From Schaalia hyovaginalis (GTDB taxonomy: Bacteria; Actinomycetota; Actinomycetes; Actinomycetales; Actinomycetaceae): a DNA stretch of 64,000 nt. Shown here piece by piece: positions 37,014 through 46,707 of the stretch (position 1 is the first letter of the stretch; every line of letters begins with the position of its first letter). Made by a program: the position numbers and the translations under genes. The stretch covers positions 1,426,001 through 1,490,000 of the forward strand of contig NZ_JACHMK010000001.1 in assembly GCF_014208035.1 (NCBI RefSeq). The letters are read 5' to 3'. The notes beneath the pieces are model-generated. The model saw only the letters and a list, made by a program, of their open reading frames with translations. It was not told where the DNA came from and ran no database searches.

Positions 37014-38471
37014 TCAGGGGCGGTATTGCATCGTCGTCGGCGCGATCGGACTGGGCAGTTCGGTGCGGCCGCGCAGGTAGGCGTCGACCGAGGCGGCCGC
37101 CGAGCGCCCTTCGGCGATCGCCCAGACGATGAGCGACTGCCCCCGGCCCGCATCACCGGCGACGAAGACCCCGGGTACCGAGGTCTTCCAGTCGCCGTCC
37201 CTCTCGATCCGGCCACGTTCATCGACTGCGAGCCCGAGCTGGGCGACGAGGCCCTCCTTCTCGACTCCGGTGAAGCCCATCGCCAGGAGGACGAGATCGG
37301 CGTCGATCTGGCGCTCGCTGCCCTCGATCGGGGTCGGCCGACCGGATTCCATCGACACATCGGCGAGCCTGAGGGCGACGACCTTCCCGGACTCGTCGCC
37401 GATGAGCTCGACGGTGGAGACCGAGTAGAGCCGCTCCCCGCCCTCTTCGTGCGAGGAGGAGACCTTGAAGAGCCTCGGGAAGGCGGGCCAGGGTTCGGAA
37501 TCCGGCCTCTGCCTGGGCAGTTCGGGCATGATCTCCAGGCTCGTCACGGAGGACGCGCCCTGCCGGATCGCCGTGCCGACGCAGTCCGAACCGGTGTCGC
37601 CGCCCCCGATGACGACCACGTGCCGGTCCTTCGCGCTGATGAAAGCGTCTTCGACCCCGTCGAGCACGTGCTTCGTCGATGCCGTGAGGTAGTCGACGGC
37701 CTGGTGGACGCCGCTGAGCTGGCGGCCCGCCACCGGCAGGTCGCGGCCCCGCCTGGATCCGAGGGCGAGGACGACCGCGTCGAAGCGCTCGAGGAGGTCC
37801 TCGCCCGTGAGGTCCTCGCCGATGTTCACCGAGCAGTGGAAACGCGTGCCTTCGGCGCGCATCTGGTCGAGGCGCCGGTCGAGCAGGGCCTTCTCGAGTT
37901 TGAACTCGGGGATTCCGTAGCGCAGGAGCCCGCCGGGGGCGTCATCGCGCTCGAAGACGGCGACCGTGTGACCGGCCCGTGTGAGCTGCTGGGCGGCGGC
38001 GAGCCCGGCGGGTCCCGAACCGACGACCGCGACGGTCCTGCCGGTGAGGCGCTGCGGGATCTGCGGAGTGACCCAGCCCTCCTCCCAGCCGGTGTCCGCG
38101 GTGGTCTGCTCGATGTTGCGGATCGTCACCGGCTCCTGGTTGATCCCGAGGACGCATGCGGACTCGCAGGGTGCCGGGCACAGCCGCCCGGTGAACTCGG
38201 GGAAGTTGTTCGTCGCGTGGAGGCGCTCGATGCCCGAGTGCCAGTCCCCCCGCCAGGAGTGCGTGTTCCAGTCGGGGATCACGTTGCCCAGCGGGCAGCC
38301 CATGTGGCAGAAGGGCGTGCCGCAGTCCATGCAGCGCGACGCCTGATCCGACACGACGCTCAGGGGCAGGAGGCCGTGGACCTCCCGGTAGTCGCGGATG
38401 CGTTCGGCCACCGGGCGCTCCCCGGGCAGTTCGCGCTCGCGGATGGTCAGGAAGCCTTTCGGATCAGCCAT
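37014..38471 (-). CDS. gltD: Glutamate synthase small subunit
   Basis: A 485-residue FAD/iron-sulfur subunit passing NADPH electrons to the large subunit. The N-terminal Fe-S cysteine pattern is CMDCGTPFCHMGCPLGN plus CPAPCESACVLG. The FAD motif is VAVVGSGPAGLAAAQQL, and the NADPH motif is VVVIGGGDTGSDCVGTA. The C-terminal VFVAGDAGRGQSLIVWAIAEG is also typical. ATG 38471 overlaps the gltB stop by 8 bp (ATGGCTGA), the standard operon coupling. Confidence 0.97.
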   Translation of the reverse strand: MADPKGFLTIRERELPGERPVAERIRDYREVHGLLPLSVVSDQASRCMDCGTPFCHMGCPLGNVIPDWNTHSWRGDWHSGIERLHATNNFPEFTGRLCPAPCESACVLGINQEPVTIRNIEQTTADTGWEEGWVTPQIPQRLTGRTVAVVGSGPAGLAAAQQLTRAGHTVAVFERDDAPGGLLRYGIPEFKLEKALLDRRLDQMRAEGTRFHCSVNIGEDLTGEDLLERFDAVVLALGSRRGRDLPVAGRQLSGVHQAVDYLTASTKHVLDGVEDAFISAKDRHVVVIGGGDTGSDCVGTAIRQGASSVTSLEIMPELPRQRPDSEPWPAFPRLFKVSSSHEEGGERLYSVSTVELIGDESGKVVALRLADVSMESGRPTPIEGSERQIDADLVLLAMGFTGVEKEGLVAQLGLAVDERGRIERDGDWKTSVPGVFVAGDAGRGQSLIVWAIAEGRSAAASVDAYLRGRTELPSPIAPTTMQYRP

Positions 38472-41400
38472 TGGACACCTCCAGAATCGTGCGCCAGAGT
38501 TCCGCGTCCTCACGCGGGGTGCCGGCGGCGTCGGCCTCGGCCAGGAGCTCAGTGACCCTGGCGTAGTGGGCAGGTTCGATGCGGGTGAATCGATCGAGAC
38601 CGCGACCGCCCGCATCGAGGAGGTCGGCGGCGGTGCTAGAACCGGTGAGCGCGAGGTGGCGTTCGAGGAGCGATCCGACCCGCTCGCGATCCTCGTCCCC
38701 GAGCGCGCTGAAGGTGAGCGTCGCAACGGCGGCGCCGTTCATCGCCTGCGGGTCGAGGTCGAGGATGTAGGCCACGCCTCCCGACATTCCGGCTCCGATG
38801 TTGCGGCCGGTCGGTCCGAGGATGACGGCCTCGCCGCCCGTCATGTATTCGAGGGCGTGATCGCCCGCGCCTTCGACGACGAGCGTGGCGCCGGAGTTGC
38901 GCACGCCGAAGCGCTCGCCGACCCGGCCGGCGATGAAGAGCTCGCCGGAGGTCGCGCCGTAGCCGATGACATTGCCCGCGATGGTGTTCTCCGCGGCTTC
39001 GAAGCGGGCCCGGCGCGCGGGCGCGAGGGCGATCGTGCCTCCGCACAGGGATTTGCCCACGTAGTCGTTGGCATCTCCGAAGACGCGGATCGTGATGCCC
39101 CGGGGCAGGAAGGCGCCGAGCGATTGCCCCGCCGAGCCCGTCAGTTCGATGTCGATCGTGTCCGCCGGGAGTCCGTGGTCTCCGTAGCGCAGGGCGACCT
39201 CGTGCCCGAGCATGGTTCCGGTCGTGCGGTCGGTGTTGGCGATCTGAGAGGAGATCGACACCGCCTGTCCGCTTTCGAGGGCGGGGCTCGCGAGCTTGAT
39301 GAAGCGCTGGTCCAGGACCGAATCGAGCCCGTGCTCCTGGGGCCTGACGCAGTGGAGCGAGGAGCCGGGGCGCGGTTCGATCCTCTGGAAGATGGGCGTC
39401 AGGTCGAGGCCGGAGGCCTTCCAGTGGTCGATCGCCTCCCTGGCGTCGAGCAGGTCGACGCGTCCGACGGCTTCATCGATGGAGCGCAGGCCGAGCGAGG
39501 CGAGGATCTCGCGGACCTGCTCGGCGATGAAGGTGAAGAAGGTGATGATGTACTCGGGCTTGCCGGTGAAGCGTTCGCGCAGCTCGGGGTTCTGCGTGGC
39601 GACGCCCACGGGACAGGTGTCCTTCTGGCAGACGCGCATCATGACGCAGCCGGAGACGACGAGCGGGGCGGTCGCGAAACCGAATTCCTCGGCTCCGAGC
39701 AGGGCGGCGATGACGACATCGCGTCCGGTCTTGAGCTGTCCGTCGGCCTGGACGACGATGCGGTCGCGCAGATCGCCCAGGACGAGGGTCTGCTGGGCTT
39801 CGGCGATGCCGAGTTCCCAGGGCGCGCCCGCGTGCTTGAGGGATGTGAGGGGAGCGGCTCCGGTTCCGCCGTCGGCTCCCGAGATGAGGACGACGTCGGC
39901 CCTGGCTTTCGATACTCCCGCGGCGATCGTCCCGACCCCGACTTCGGAGACAAGCTTGACGTGGATGCGCGCCTCGGGGTTGGAGTTCTTCAGGTCGGAG
40001 ATGAGTTGTTTGAGGTCTTCGATCGAGTAGATGTCGTGGTGCGGCGGCGGTGAGATGAGACCGATGCCGGGGGTCGAGTGGCGCTCCTGGGCGACCCATG
40101 GGTAGACCTTGGCGGCGGGCAGCTGGCCGCCCTCGCCCGGCTTGGCCCCCTGGGCCATCTTGATCTGGATGTCGCGGGCGTGCGAGAGGTAGTCCGCGGT
40201 CACCCCGAAACGGCCCGAGGCGACCTGTTTGATCGCGGAGTTGCGGAGGGGGTCGCGGAGGCGCTCCGGCGCCTCGCCGCCCTCGCCGGAGTTCGAGCGC
40301 GCGCCGAGGGTGTTCATCGCGATCGCCATCGTCTCGTGCGCCTCGCGGGAGATGGAGCCGAAGGACATCGCGCCGGTCGCGAAGCGCTTGACGATCTCGG
40401 ATACCGGTTCGACTTCTTCGAGGGGCACCGGTTCGACTTCGTCGGTCCGCAGGCGCATGAGGCCGCGCAGGGTCATGAGGCGCTTGGCCTGGTCGTCGAC
40501 TCCACGGGTGTATTCGCGGAAGATCTCGCGCGACGCGGTTCTCGTGGAGGTCTGGAGCCGGGCGATGTTCTCGGGCGTGAAGAGGTGCTCCTCGCCCTCC
40601 CGGCGCCACCGGTATTCGCCGCCGACGTCGAGCGCCCGGTGGGCGGGCGAGATCCCCGAGGGCGGGTAGGCGATCGCATGGCGCTCGGCGACCTCCTGGG
40701 CGATGACGTCGATGCCGATGCCGCCCAGCGGTGAGGGCGTGCCCGTGAAATAGCGGGCGACGAAGCCCTCGTCGAGGCCGATGGCCTGGAACACCTGGGC
40801 GCCGCAGTAGGAGGAGACGGTCGAGATGCCCATCTTCGACATGACTTTGAGCACCCCTTTGCCGAGGGCCTTGATGAGGTGGGCGACGGCCTCGTCGGCG
40901 CTCGTGGGCCCGAGGCGTCCTGCGCGTGCGAGCTCCTCCGCGGCCTCCATGGCGAGGTAGGGGGTGACCGCCGATGCGCCGTAGCCGATGAGGGTCGCCA
41001 CGTGGTGCACCTCGCGGACGTCCCCGGCTTCGACGATGAGGCCGACGCGCGTGCGGGTCTGGCGTCGCAGGAGGTGGTGGTGGACCGCCGCGGTGGCGAG
41101 CAGGGACGGGATCGGGGCCATTTCCGCGTTCGTCTCGCGGTCGGACAGGATGAGGAAGGACACGCCCTCGTCGATCGCGGCATCCGCTTGAGCGCAGATG
41201 TCCTCGAGGGCGGCCTCGAGGGCCTCTCCCCCGCCCGAGCAGCGGTAGAGGCAGGAGATCGTCCGTGAGGAGAAGCCCTTGCCGGCCTTGGCCGAGCCGA
41301 TGTGCGTGAGTTTGGCGAGGTCGTCGGAGCCGAGCACGGGGAAGTCGAGCGCGAGCTTGCGGGCGTGCTCGGGGCCGTCGCTCAGAAGGTTCGGCTGAGG

Positions 41401-43017
41401 GCCGATGAGTTGGGCGAGGGAGGTGACGATCTCCTCCCTGATCGCATCGAGGGGCGGGTTCGTGACCTGGGCGAAGAGCTCCTTGAAGTAGTCGAAGAGC
41501 AGGCGCGAGCGCTTCGAGAGGACCGCCAGCGGCGTGTCCTGGCCCATCGAGCCGATGGCCTCCGCGCCGGAGGCCGCCATCGGCGCGAGGATGACGTCGA
41601 GGTCCTCCTGGGTGTAGCCGAATTCCTGGAGCCTGCGTAGGACGGAGGAGCGCGAGTGGTCGATGTGCTCGCGCGGCGGCAGGTCGCTCAGGGAGACGAT
41701 GCCCTTTTCGAGCCATTCCCGCCAGGGCGCCGCTGATGCGAGTCCGGTTTTGATCTCGGAGTCGGGGATGATCCGGCCCTTGTCGAGGTCGACGAAGAAC
41801 ATCCGGCCGGGTTCGAGGCGGCCCTTGGAGCGGATCCGGTCCTCGGGGACGTCGAAGACGCCGGTCTCGGAGGCGAGGACGACGATGTCGTCCTCGGTGA
41901 CGAGCCAGCGTCCGGGGCGCAGGCCGTTGCGGTCGATCAGGGCGCCGATCTGCCGGCCGTCGGTGAAGGTCACGGCCGCGGGCCCGTCCCAGGGCTCCAT
42001 GAGCGCCTGGTGGTAGCGGTAGAAGGCGCGCAGGTCCTCGCAGATGCGGGGGTCGTTCTCCCAGGCCTGGGGGACCATCATGGCCATGGCGAGGGGAAGG
42101 GGGCGCCCCGCGAGGACGAGGAGTTCGAGCACTTCGTCGAGGGAGGCGGAGTCCGAGGCGCCGTCGGTGGTCACGGGCATGAGGGGCGCCAGGTCTCCGA
42201 GGGCCTCGGATGCGAGGCGCCCTTGGCGCGCGGCCATCCAGTTCCGGTTGCCGCGAACGGTGTTGATCTCGCCGTTGTGGGCGATCATGCGGAAGGGCTG
42301 GGCGAGGTCCCAGGACGGGAAGGTGTTCGTCGAGAAGCGCGAGTGGACGAGGGCGAGACGGGAGGTCATGGCCTCATCGCGCAGGTCGGGGAAGAAGTCG
42401 GGGAGCTGGTGGGGCGTGAGCATCCCCTTGTAGACCATGGTCGCGGTCGACAGGCCCGACATGTAGACGCCGTGCTCGCGCTCGGCCCGGCGCCTGAGGC
42501 GGAAGGCCGCGATGTCGAGGGCGCGTCCGTGGCGCTGGGAGTTCGCATCGGCGACGACGAGGTGACGGAAGGTCGGCAGCGATCCTCGGGCGGTCGGGCC
42601 GATGGGGCCGTCCTCGACGGGCACATCGCGCCATGCGAGCACTCTGAGGCCCTCCTCCCTCGCGATGCGCTCGACGGCGGCGACCGCTTTGGAGAGCTCG
42701 ACGCGCTGGTGGGCCGCTCCGGGGAGGAAGACGAGGCCGGCGGCGTAGGAGCCGGGTGCGGGCAGATCGGGTCGGATCGCCTCCCTGAGGAAGGCGTCGG
42801 GCATCTGGATGAGGATGCCCGCTCCGTCGCCCGTGTTCTCCTCGGCGCCCACGGCGCCGCGGTGGTCGAGGCGCTCGAGGGCGGTGAGTCCGGCCCGGAT
42901 GATCGCGTGCGTGGGGGGTCCGCTCAGCGCCGCGACGAGGGCCAGGCCGCAGGCGTCGTGTTCATACGCCGGATCGTAGAGTCCGGTTCTCGTGGCATTC
43001 GGAGCGAGGACGCTCAT
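38464..43017 (-). CDS. gltB: Glutamate synthase large subunit
   Basis: A 1517-residue protein making two glutamates from glutamine and 2-oxoglutarate. The N-terminal class II glutaminase domain has its nucleophile Cys23 in EHDACGLALVAAL, so a short propeptide (about 22 residues) must be removed. A central domain, the FMN/synthase domain with the 3Fe-4S cysteine run CQKDTCPVGVATQ, and the C-terminal GXGXG beta-helix (GATSGELFIAGRVGERFGVRN) follow. ATG 43017 has GGGAGGG 4 nt upstream, preceded by a palindrome-bearing leader. Confidence 0.97.
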   Translation of the reverse strand: MSVLAPNATRTGLYDPAYEHDACGLALVAALSGPPTHAIIRAGLTALERLDHRGAVGAEENTGDGAGILIQMPDAFLREAIRPDLPAPGSYAAGLVFLPGAAHQRVELSKAVAAVERIAREEGLRVLAWRDVPVEDGPIGPTARGSLPTFRHLVVADANSQRHGRALDIAAFRLRRRAEREHGVYMSGLSTATMVYKGMLTPHQLPDFFPDLRDEAMTSRLALVHSRFSTNTFPSWDLAQPFRMIAHNGEINTVRGNRNWMAARQGRLASEALGDLAPLMPVTTDGASDSASLDEVLELLVLAGRPLPLAMAMMVPQAWENDPRICEDLRAFYRYHQALMEPWDGPAAVTFTDGRQIGALIDRNGLRPGRWLVTEDDIVVLASETGVFDVPEDRIRSKGRLEPGRMFFVDLDKGRIIPDSEIKTGLASAAPWREWLEKGIVSLSDLPPREHIDHSRSSVLRRLQEFGYTQEDLDVILAPMAASGAEAIGSMGQDTPLAVLSKRSRLLFDYFKELFAQVTNPPLDAIREEIVTSLAQLIGPQPNLLSDGPEHARKLALDFPVLGSDDLAKLTHIGSAKAGKGFSSRTISCLYRCSGGGEALEAALEDICAQADAAIDEGVSFLILSDRETNAEMAPIPSLLATAAVHHHLLRRQTRTRVGLIVEAGDVREVHHVATLIGYGASAVTPYLAMEAAEELARAGRLGPTSADEAVAHLIKALGKGVLKVMSKMGISTVSSYCGAQVFQAIGLDEGFVARYFTGTPSPLGGIGIDVIAQEVAERHAIAYPPSGISPAHRALDVGGEYRWRREGEEHLFTPENIARLQTSTRTASREIFREYTRGVDDQAKRLMTLRGLMRLRTDEVEPVPLEEVEPVSEIVKRFATGAMSFGSISREAHETMAIAMNTLGARSNSGEGGEAPERLRDPLRNSAIKQVASGRFGVTADYLSHARDIQIKMAQGAKPGEGGQLPAAKVYPWVAQERHSTPGIGLISPPPHHDIYSIEDLKQLISDLKNSNPEARIHVKLVSEVGVGTIAAGVSKARADVVLISGADGGTGAAPLTSLKHAGAPWELGIAEAQQTLVLGDLRDRIVVQADGQLKTGRDVVIAALLGAEEFGFATAPLVVSGCVMMRVCQKDTCPVGVATQNPELRERFTGKPEYIITFFTFIAEQVREILASLGLRSIDEAVGRVDLLDAREAIDHWKASGLDLTPIFQRIEPRPGSSLHCVRPQEHGLDSVLDQRFIKLASPALESGQAVSISSQIANTDRTTGTMLGHEVALRYGDHGLPADTIDIELTGSAGQSLGAFLPRGITIRVFGDANDYVGKSLCGGTIALAPARRARFEAAENTIAGNVIGYGATSGELFIAGRVGERFGVRNSGATLVVEGAGDHALEYMTGGEAVILGPTGRNIGAGMSGGVAYILDLDPQAMNGAAVATLTFSALGDEDRERVGSLLERHLALTGSSTAADLLDAGGRGLDRFTRIEPAHYARVTELLAEADAAGTPREDAELWRTILEVSNG

Positions 43018-43031
43018 ATTCCCTCCCTGGG

Positions 43032-43054
43032 TCACGCCGCGCTTCGCGGAGTGA
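43032..43054. promoter_or_regulatory. Palindrome in the gltB leader
   Basis: TCACGCCGCG, spacer CTT, CGCGGAGTGA: perfect except for one non-complementary position in each arm (TCAC-N-CCGCG/CGCGG-N-GTGA). It lies between the ATG of gltB and a TACTTT hexamer at 43075-43070, so it may be an operator near the start of transcription or a leader hairpin. Confidence 0.5.
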
Positions 43055-43069
43055 TGGTAAAGGCTCTGC

Positions 43070-43075
43070 AAAGTA
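43070..43075 (-). promoter_or_regulatory. Possible gltB -10 hexamer
   Basis: TACTTT on the minus strand in a short AT-rich stretch predicts a start near 43062 and a leader of about 45 nt. No clear -35. Confidence 0.35.
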
Positions 43076-43171
43076 TCGAAAAAGCTTCGCCAATGATCAC
43101 ACTTCCCCACCCCAGCGCCTACCCTGGTGATCGACATGCGGACGCGGAGGCGCATGAGCGCACGAGAGTGC

Positions 43172-43191
43172 ACTACCATTTCCTTGGTAGT
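43172..43191. promoter_or_regulatory. Perfect 20-bp palindrome upstream of glnA
   Basis: ACTACCA-N6-TGGTAGT with spacer TTTCCT. It covers the position expected for the -35 of a glnA promoter whose -10 would be TACCGT at 43208-43213 (start near 43220, leader about 43 nt). The divergent gltB and glnA starts flank it, making it a candidate operator for a nitrogen regulator. It does not match published AmtR or GlnR consensus sites that I recall. Confidence 0.55.
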
Positions 43192-43262
43192 TGATTGACC
43201 GATCCTTTACCGTTTCCGCGAAGCCGCTTCTCACATCGCTCATCGTGAGGGAAGGACGAAAT

Positions 43263-44687
43263 ATGTTCACGAGTTCGACCGAGGTCGCGAGGTTCATCGA
43301 AGAGGAATCCGTCGAGTACATCGACGTGCGCTTCTGCGACGTCCCCGGCGTCCAGCAGCACTTCACGATCCCCGCGAAGCAGTTCATCGAGGACGCCCTC
43401 GAGAACGGCCTCATGTTCGACGGCTCATCGGTTCGCGGATTCACCGCGATCCACGAATCGGACATGAAGCTCATCCCCGACATCACCTCAGCCTTCGTCG
43501 ACCCCTTCCGCGTCGCCAAGACGCTCGTCGTGAACTTCTCGATCGTCGACCCCTTCACCGACGAGCCCTTCTCCCGCGACCCTCGCCAGGTGGCCGCGAA
43601 GGCCGAGGCGTATCTGCGCTCGACCGGCATCGCCGACGAGTGCTTCATCGGCGCCGAGGCCGAGTTCTACCTCTTCTCGGACGTGCGCTACCAGGTGAGC
43701 CCGAACAACACCTTCTTCTCGGTCGACTCGCCCGAAGCCTGGTGGAACACCGGAAGCGAGGAGGAGGGCGGCAACCGCGGGTACAAGGTCCGCGTCAAGG
43801 GCGGCTACTTCCCCGTCTCCCCCCAGGACCAGTACGCCGACGTGCGCGATGAGATGGTCCGCAACCTCCAGGCGGTGGGCCTCGACATCGAGCGCGCCCA
43901 CCACGAGGTCGGCTCCGGCGGGCAGCAGGAGATCAACTACCGTTTCGCCACCCTCCAGAAGGCCGCGGACGACATGATGAAGTTCAAGTACGTCATCAAG
44001 AACACCGCCCTCGAATTCGACCATTCGGCGACCTTCATGCCCAAGCCCCTCTTCGGCGACAACGGCTCGGGCATGCACACGCACCTGTCCCTATGGAAGA
44101 ACGGCGAGCCCCTCTTCTACGACGAGCGCGGATACGGCTCGCTGTCGGACACGGCGCGCTGGTTCATCGGGGGCCTCCTCGAGCACGCGCCCGCCCTACT
44201 CGCCTTCACGAACCCCTCGGTCAACTCCTTCCGCCGCCTCGTCCCCGGCTTCGAAGCTCCGATCAACCTCGTGTACTCGGCGCGCAACCGCTCCGCGTGC
44301 ATCCGCATCCCCGTCACGGGCACCTCCCCGAAGGCCAAGCGCGTCGAGTACCGCGTCCCCGACCCCTCGGCGAACCCCTACCTCTCCTTCGCCGCCTGCC
44401 TCATGGCCGGCATCGACGGGATCAAGCGCCGCATCGAACCGGCGGCCCCCATCGACAAGGATCTGTACGAGCTCCCGCCGACCGAGTACCAGGACATCGC
44501 GAAGCTCCCCTCCTCCCTCGAAGCCGCGCTCGAGGCCCTGAGGCAGGATCACGAGTTCCTCACCGAGGGCGACGTCTTCACCCAGGACCTCATCGACACC
44601 TGGCTCGATTACAAGGAGACGAACGAGGTCGCGCCGATGCGGGTCTACCCGCACCCCTACGAGTACCAGATGTACTACGATCTCTGA
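43263..44687 (+). CDS. glnA: Glutamine synthetase type I
   Basis: A 474-residue ammonium-assimilating enzyme. N-terminal beta-grasp ends with [10 protein letters not shown]. The metal-binding EAEFYLF and ATP-site stretches are present, and so is the active-site [14 protein letters not shown]. The adenylylation-type Tyr is Tyr402 in KDLYELPP, so covalent control by an adenylyltransferase is possible (the enzyme is not in this window). ATG 43263 has GAAGGA 6 nt upstream; the longer reading from 43191 runs through the promoter. It faces gltBD across a 245-bp regulatory region. Confidence 0.97.
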   Translation: MFTSSTEVARFIEEESVEYIDVRFCDVPGVQQHFTIPAKQFIEDALENGLMFDGSSVRGFTAIHESDMKLIPDITSAFVDPFRVAKTLVVNFSIVDPFTDEPFSRDPRQVAAKAEAYLRSTGIADECFIGAEAEFYLFSDVRYQVSPNNTFFSVDSPEAWWNTGSEEEGGNRGYKVRVKGGYFPVSPQDQYADVRDEMVRNLQAVGLDIERAHHEVGSGGQQEINYRFATLQKAADDMMKFKYVIKNTALEFDHSATFMPKPLFGDNGSGMHTHLSLWKNGEPLFYDERGYGSLSDTARWFIGGLLEHAPALLAFTNPSVNSFRRLVPGFEAPINLVYSARNRSACIRIPVTGTSPKAKRVEYRVPDPSANPYLSFAACLMAGIDGIKRRIEPAAPIDKDLYELPPTEYQDIAKLPSSLEAALEALRQDHEFLTEGDVFTQDLIDTWLDYKETNEVAPMRVYPHPYEYQMYYDL

Positions 44688-44700
44688 GCCGACTCGAGTC

Positions 44701-44729
44701 GCGGGCCCCAGCTTGGCGCTGGGGCCCGC
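44701..44729 (+). terminator. Terminator hairpin after glnA
   Basis: Perfect 12-bp stem GCGGGCCCCAGC/GCTGGGGCCCGC, loop TTGGC, 13 bp after the glnA stop. No T-run. Confidence 0.65.
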
Positions 44730-44813
44730 GGTCGCGCACGGACGGGACCGGGCGCCTCGCTCGGCCCCGCACTCCGCGGGCGAGCCGTCGCAGCGCGGAG
44801 GGGCGGAACGCGC

Positions 44814-44819
44814 TACGCT
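44814..44819 (+). promoter_or_regulatory. Likely -10 of the acyl-CoA synthetase operon
   Basis: TACGCT predicts a start near 44826 and a leader of about 43 nt that carries GGAG and an AT-rich stretch (AATTAATGAAT). Confidence 0.4.
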
Positions 44820-44868
44820 CACACAAGTACTCCAAATCTTGAATTAATGAATCCGGAGAAGAGCGCAC

Positions 44869-46707
44869 ATGAAGAAGCACCGCGACGGCTCCTATTCCAC
44901 TGAGCCCAAGTTCCGCGTCGATCCCGGCGACACCATCGCCTCCTTCCTCCTCGAACGCGCCCGCAAGCATCCCCACCACGTCGTCGTCGAGCAGCGCACA
45001 CCGGTCGGCTCGACACGGCCGATCACCGCCGAAGCGCTCCAGGCCTCGGTCGACGAGACCGCGCGCGGCCTGATCGCGATGGGGGTCGCCCACGGCGACT
45101 CGGTCGCCATCCTCTCGGCGACCTCCTACGAATGGATGCTCCTCGACCTCGCCCTGCTCTCCATCGGCGCGATCTCGGTCCCCGTCTACGAATCCGATTC
45201 GGCGGCGCAGATCGCCCACATCCTGTCCGACGCCTCCATCACCCGAGTCTTCACCCAGAACGCCCAGCAGGCCGCACTCGTCGAATCCGTGTCGACCGAC
45301 TCCCTCCTCGGCGTCCACTCCTTCGAATCCGGAGCCCTCCTCGACGTCGCAGCCGCGGCCAAAGGCGTGAGCGCCCGCGAACTCGACATCCGCCGCCGCG
45401 GAGTCCGCGCCGACGACATCGCGACGATCATCTACACCTCGGGCACCACCGGCCTGCCCAAGGGAGTCGTCCTCACCCATCAGAACTTCGTCGGAACCGC
45501 CTACGCCACCCGGCAGGTCCTCGGAGACATCATCGACTCGCCCTCGACCCGCCTCCTCCTCTTCCTCCCCGTCGCGCACGTCCTCGCCCGATTCGTCATG
45601 CACCTGGTCATCTCCGGCCGAGGCGTGATCGGATTCTCGCCCGACATCAAGAATCTCCTGCCCGACATCGCGGCGTTCAAGCCGAGCGTCCTCCTCGTCG
45701 TCCCGCGAGTCCTCGAGAAGGTCTACAACGCCGCGCTCGCCAAGGCCGGCGGCGGCATCAAGGGCAAGATCTTCGCGTGGTCGGCGAAGCGCTCAAGGGC
45801 CTACGCCGTCGCGCAGGAATCACTGCTCGGCCCCTCCCCCGCCAAGAAGATCGGCCGCAGCGTCGCCGATGCGCTCGTCCTCAAGAAGATCCGCGCCCTC
45901 CTCGGCCCCGAGCTCCGCTACATCGTCTCGGGAGGCGCCCCCCTCTCCCCCGACCTCGCCCAGTTCTTCTCGGGCATGGGCATCACCCTGCTCCAGGGAT
46001 ACGGCCTGTCCGAATCCACCGGTCCCATCACGGTCCAGCTCCCGAACGACCGCGCCTCGGGCTACGTCGGGCCGGTCCTGCCCGGCAACGCGATCAAGAT
46101 CGCCGAGGACGGCGAGATCCTCGTCAAGGGCCTCTCCGTCATGCGGGGCTATCACGGCCTGCCCGAGGAGACCGCCCGCGTCCTGGACCGCGGATGGTTC
46201 AAGACCGGCGACCTCGGCGCGATCGACCGCAAGCACGGGTTGCGCATCACGGGCCGCAAGAAGGAGCTCATCGTCACCGCCGGCGGGAAGAACGTGTCCC
46301 CCGAGGTCCTCGAGGAATCGCTCGCGACCCACCCCCTCATCGCATCCGTCATCGTCGTCGGCGAAGCCCGCCCCTACATCGGAGCGCTCATCGCCCTCGA
46401 CCACGACATGGCGCCCTCATGGCTCGCCTCGCACGGGATCAACCCCGCCGAGGCCGGCAACGCCGCCGAGCACCCCAGGGTCCTCGAATCCCTCGAACGC
46501 GCGATCGCCCGCGCCAACAAGAAGGTGTCCCGAGCCGAGTCCATTCGGCGCTTCAGGATCATCGATGCGACCTTCACGGTGGAGAATGGATACATGACCC
46601 CCTCGATGAAGCTCAAGAGGTCGCGCGTGCTCGCCGACTGGGCCCACGAAGTGGACGCCCTGTACTCCGAAGGGGACAAGCAGAAGAGGAGCCTGAAGAA
46701 GCGATGA
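44869..46707 (+). CDS. Long-chain fatty acid--CoA ligase (AMP-binding), first copy
   Basis: A 612-residue ANL-superfamily adenylating enzyme, predicted to make acyl-CoA from a fatty acid, ATP and CoA. The ATP loop is IIYTSGTTGLPKGVVLTH, the substrate-domain motifs are FLPVAHVLARF and GYGLSESTGPI, and the C-terminal hinge is GRKKELIVTAGGKNVSPEVLE, closest in type to FadD15. The start ATG 44869 has GGAG 11-12 nt upstream, rather distant. Its stop overlaps the next gene as ATGA. Free fatty-acid uptake for membrane lipids is a plausible role; substrate chain length is unknown. Confidence 0.9.
   Translation: MKKHRDGSYSTEPKFRVDPGDTIASFLLERARKHPHHVVVEQRTPVGSTRPITAEALQASVDETARGLIAMGVAHGDSVAILSATSYEWMLLDLALLSIGAISVPVYESDSAAQIAHILSDASITRVFTQNAQQAALVESVSTDSLLGVHSFESGALLDVAAAAKGVSARELDIRRRGVRADDIATIIYTSGTTGLPKGVVLTHQNFVGTAYATRQVLGDIIDSPSTRLLLFLPVAHVLARFVMHLVISGRGVIGFSPDIKNLLPDIAAFKPSVLLVVPRVLEKVYNAALAKAGGGIKGKIFAWSAKRSRAYAVAQESLLGPSPAKKIGRSVADALVLKKIRALLGPELRYIVSGGAPLSPDLAQFFSGMGITLLQGYGLSESTGPITVQLPNDRASGYVGPVLPGNAIKIAEDGEILVKGLSVMRGYHGLPEETARVLDRGWFKTGDLGAIDRKHGLRITGRKKELIVTAGGKNVSPEVLEESLATHPLIASVIVVGEARPYIGALIALDHDMAPSWLASHGINPAEAGNAAEHPRVLESLERAIARANKKVSRAESIRRFRIIDATFTVENGYMTPSMKLKRSRVLADWAHEVDALYSEGDKQKRSLKKR

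Noticed and set aside
33963..38555. A 1530-codon open frame on the plus strand
   Set aside because: It is antisense to purT, uvrC and gltD, all with complete family motifs. Its composition (Arg/Gly/Asp/Glu-rich) is what the reverse strand of GC-rich genes gives.
45132..46703. Plus-strand frame continuous upstream into the second acyl-CoA synthetase
   Set aside because: This upstream part is the shifted frame of the first synthetase. The true start of the second gene is the ATGA overlap at 46704.
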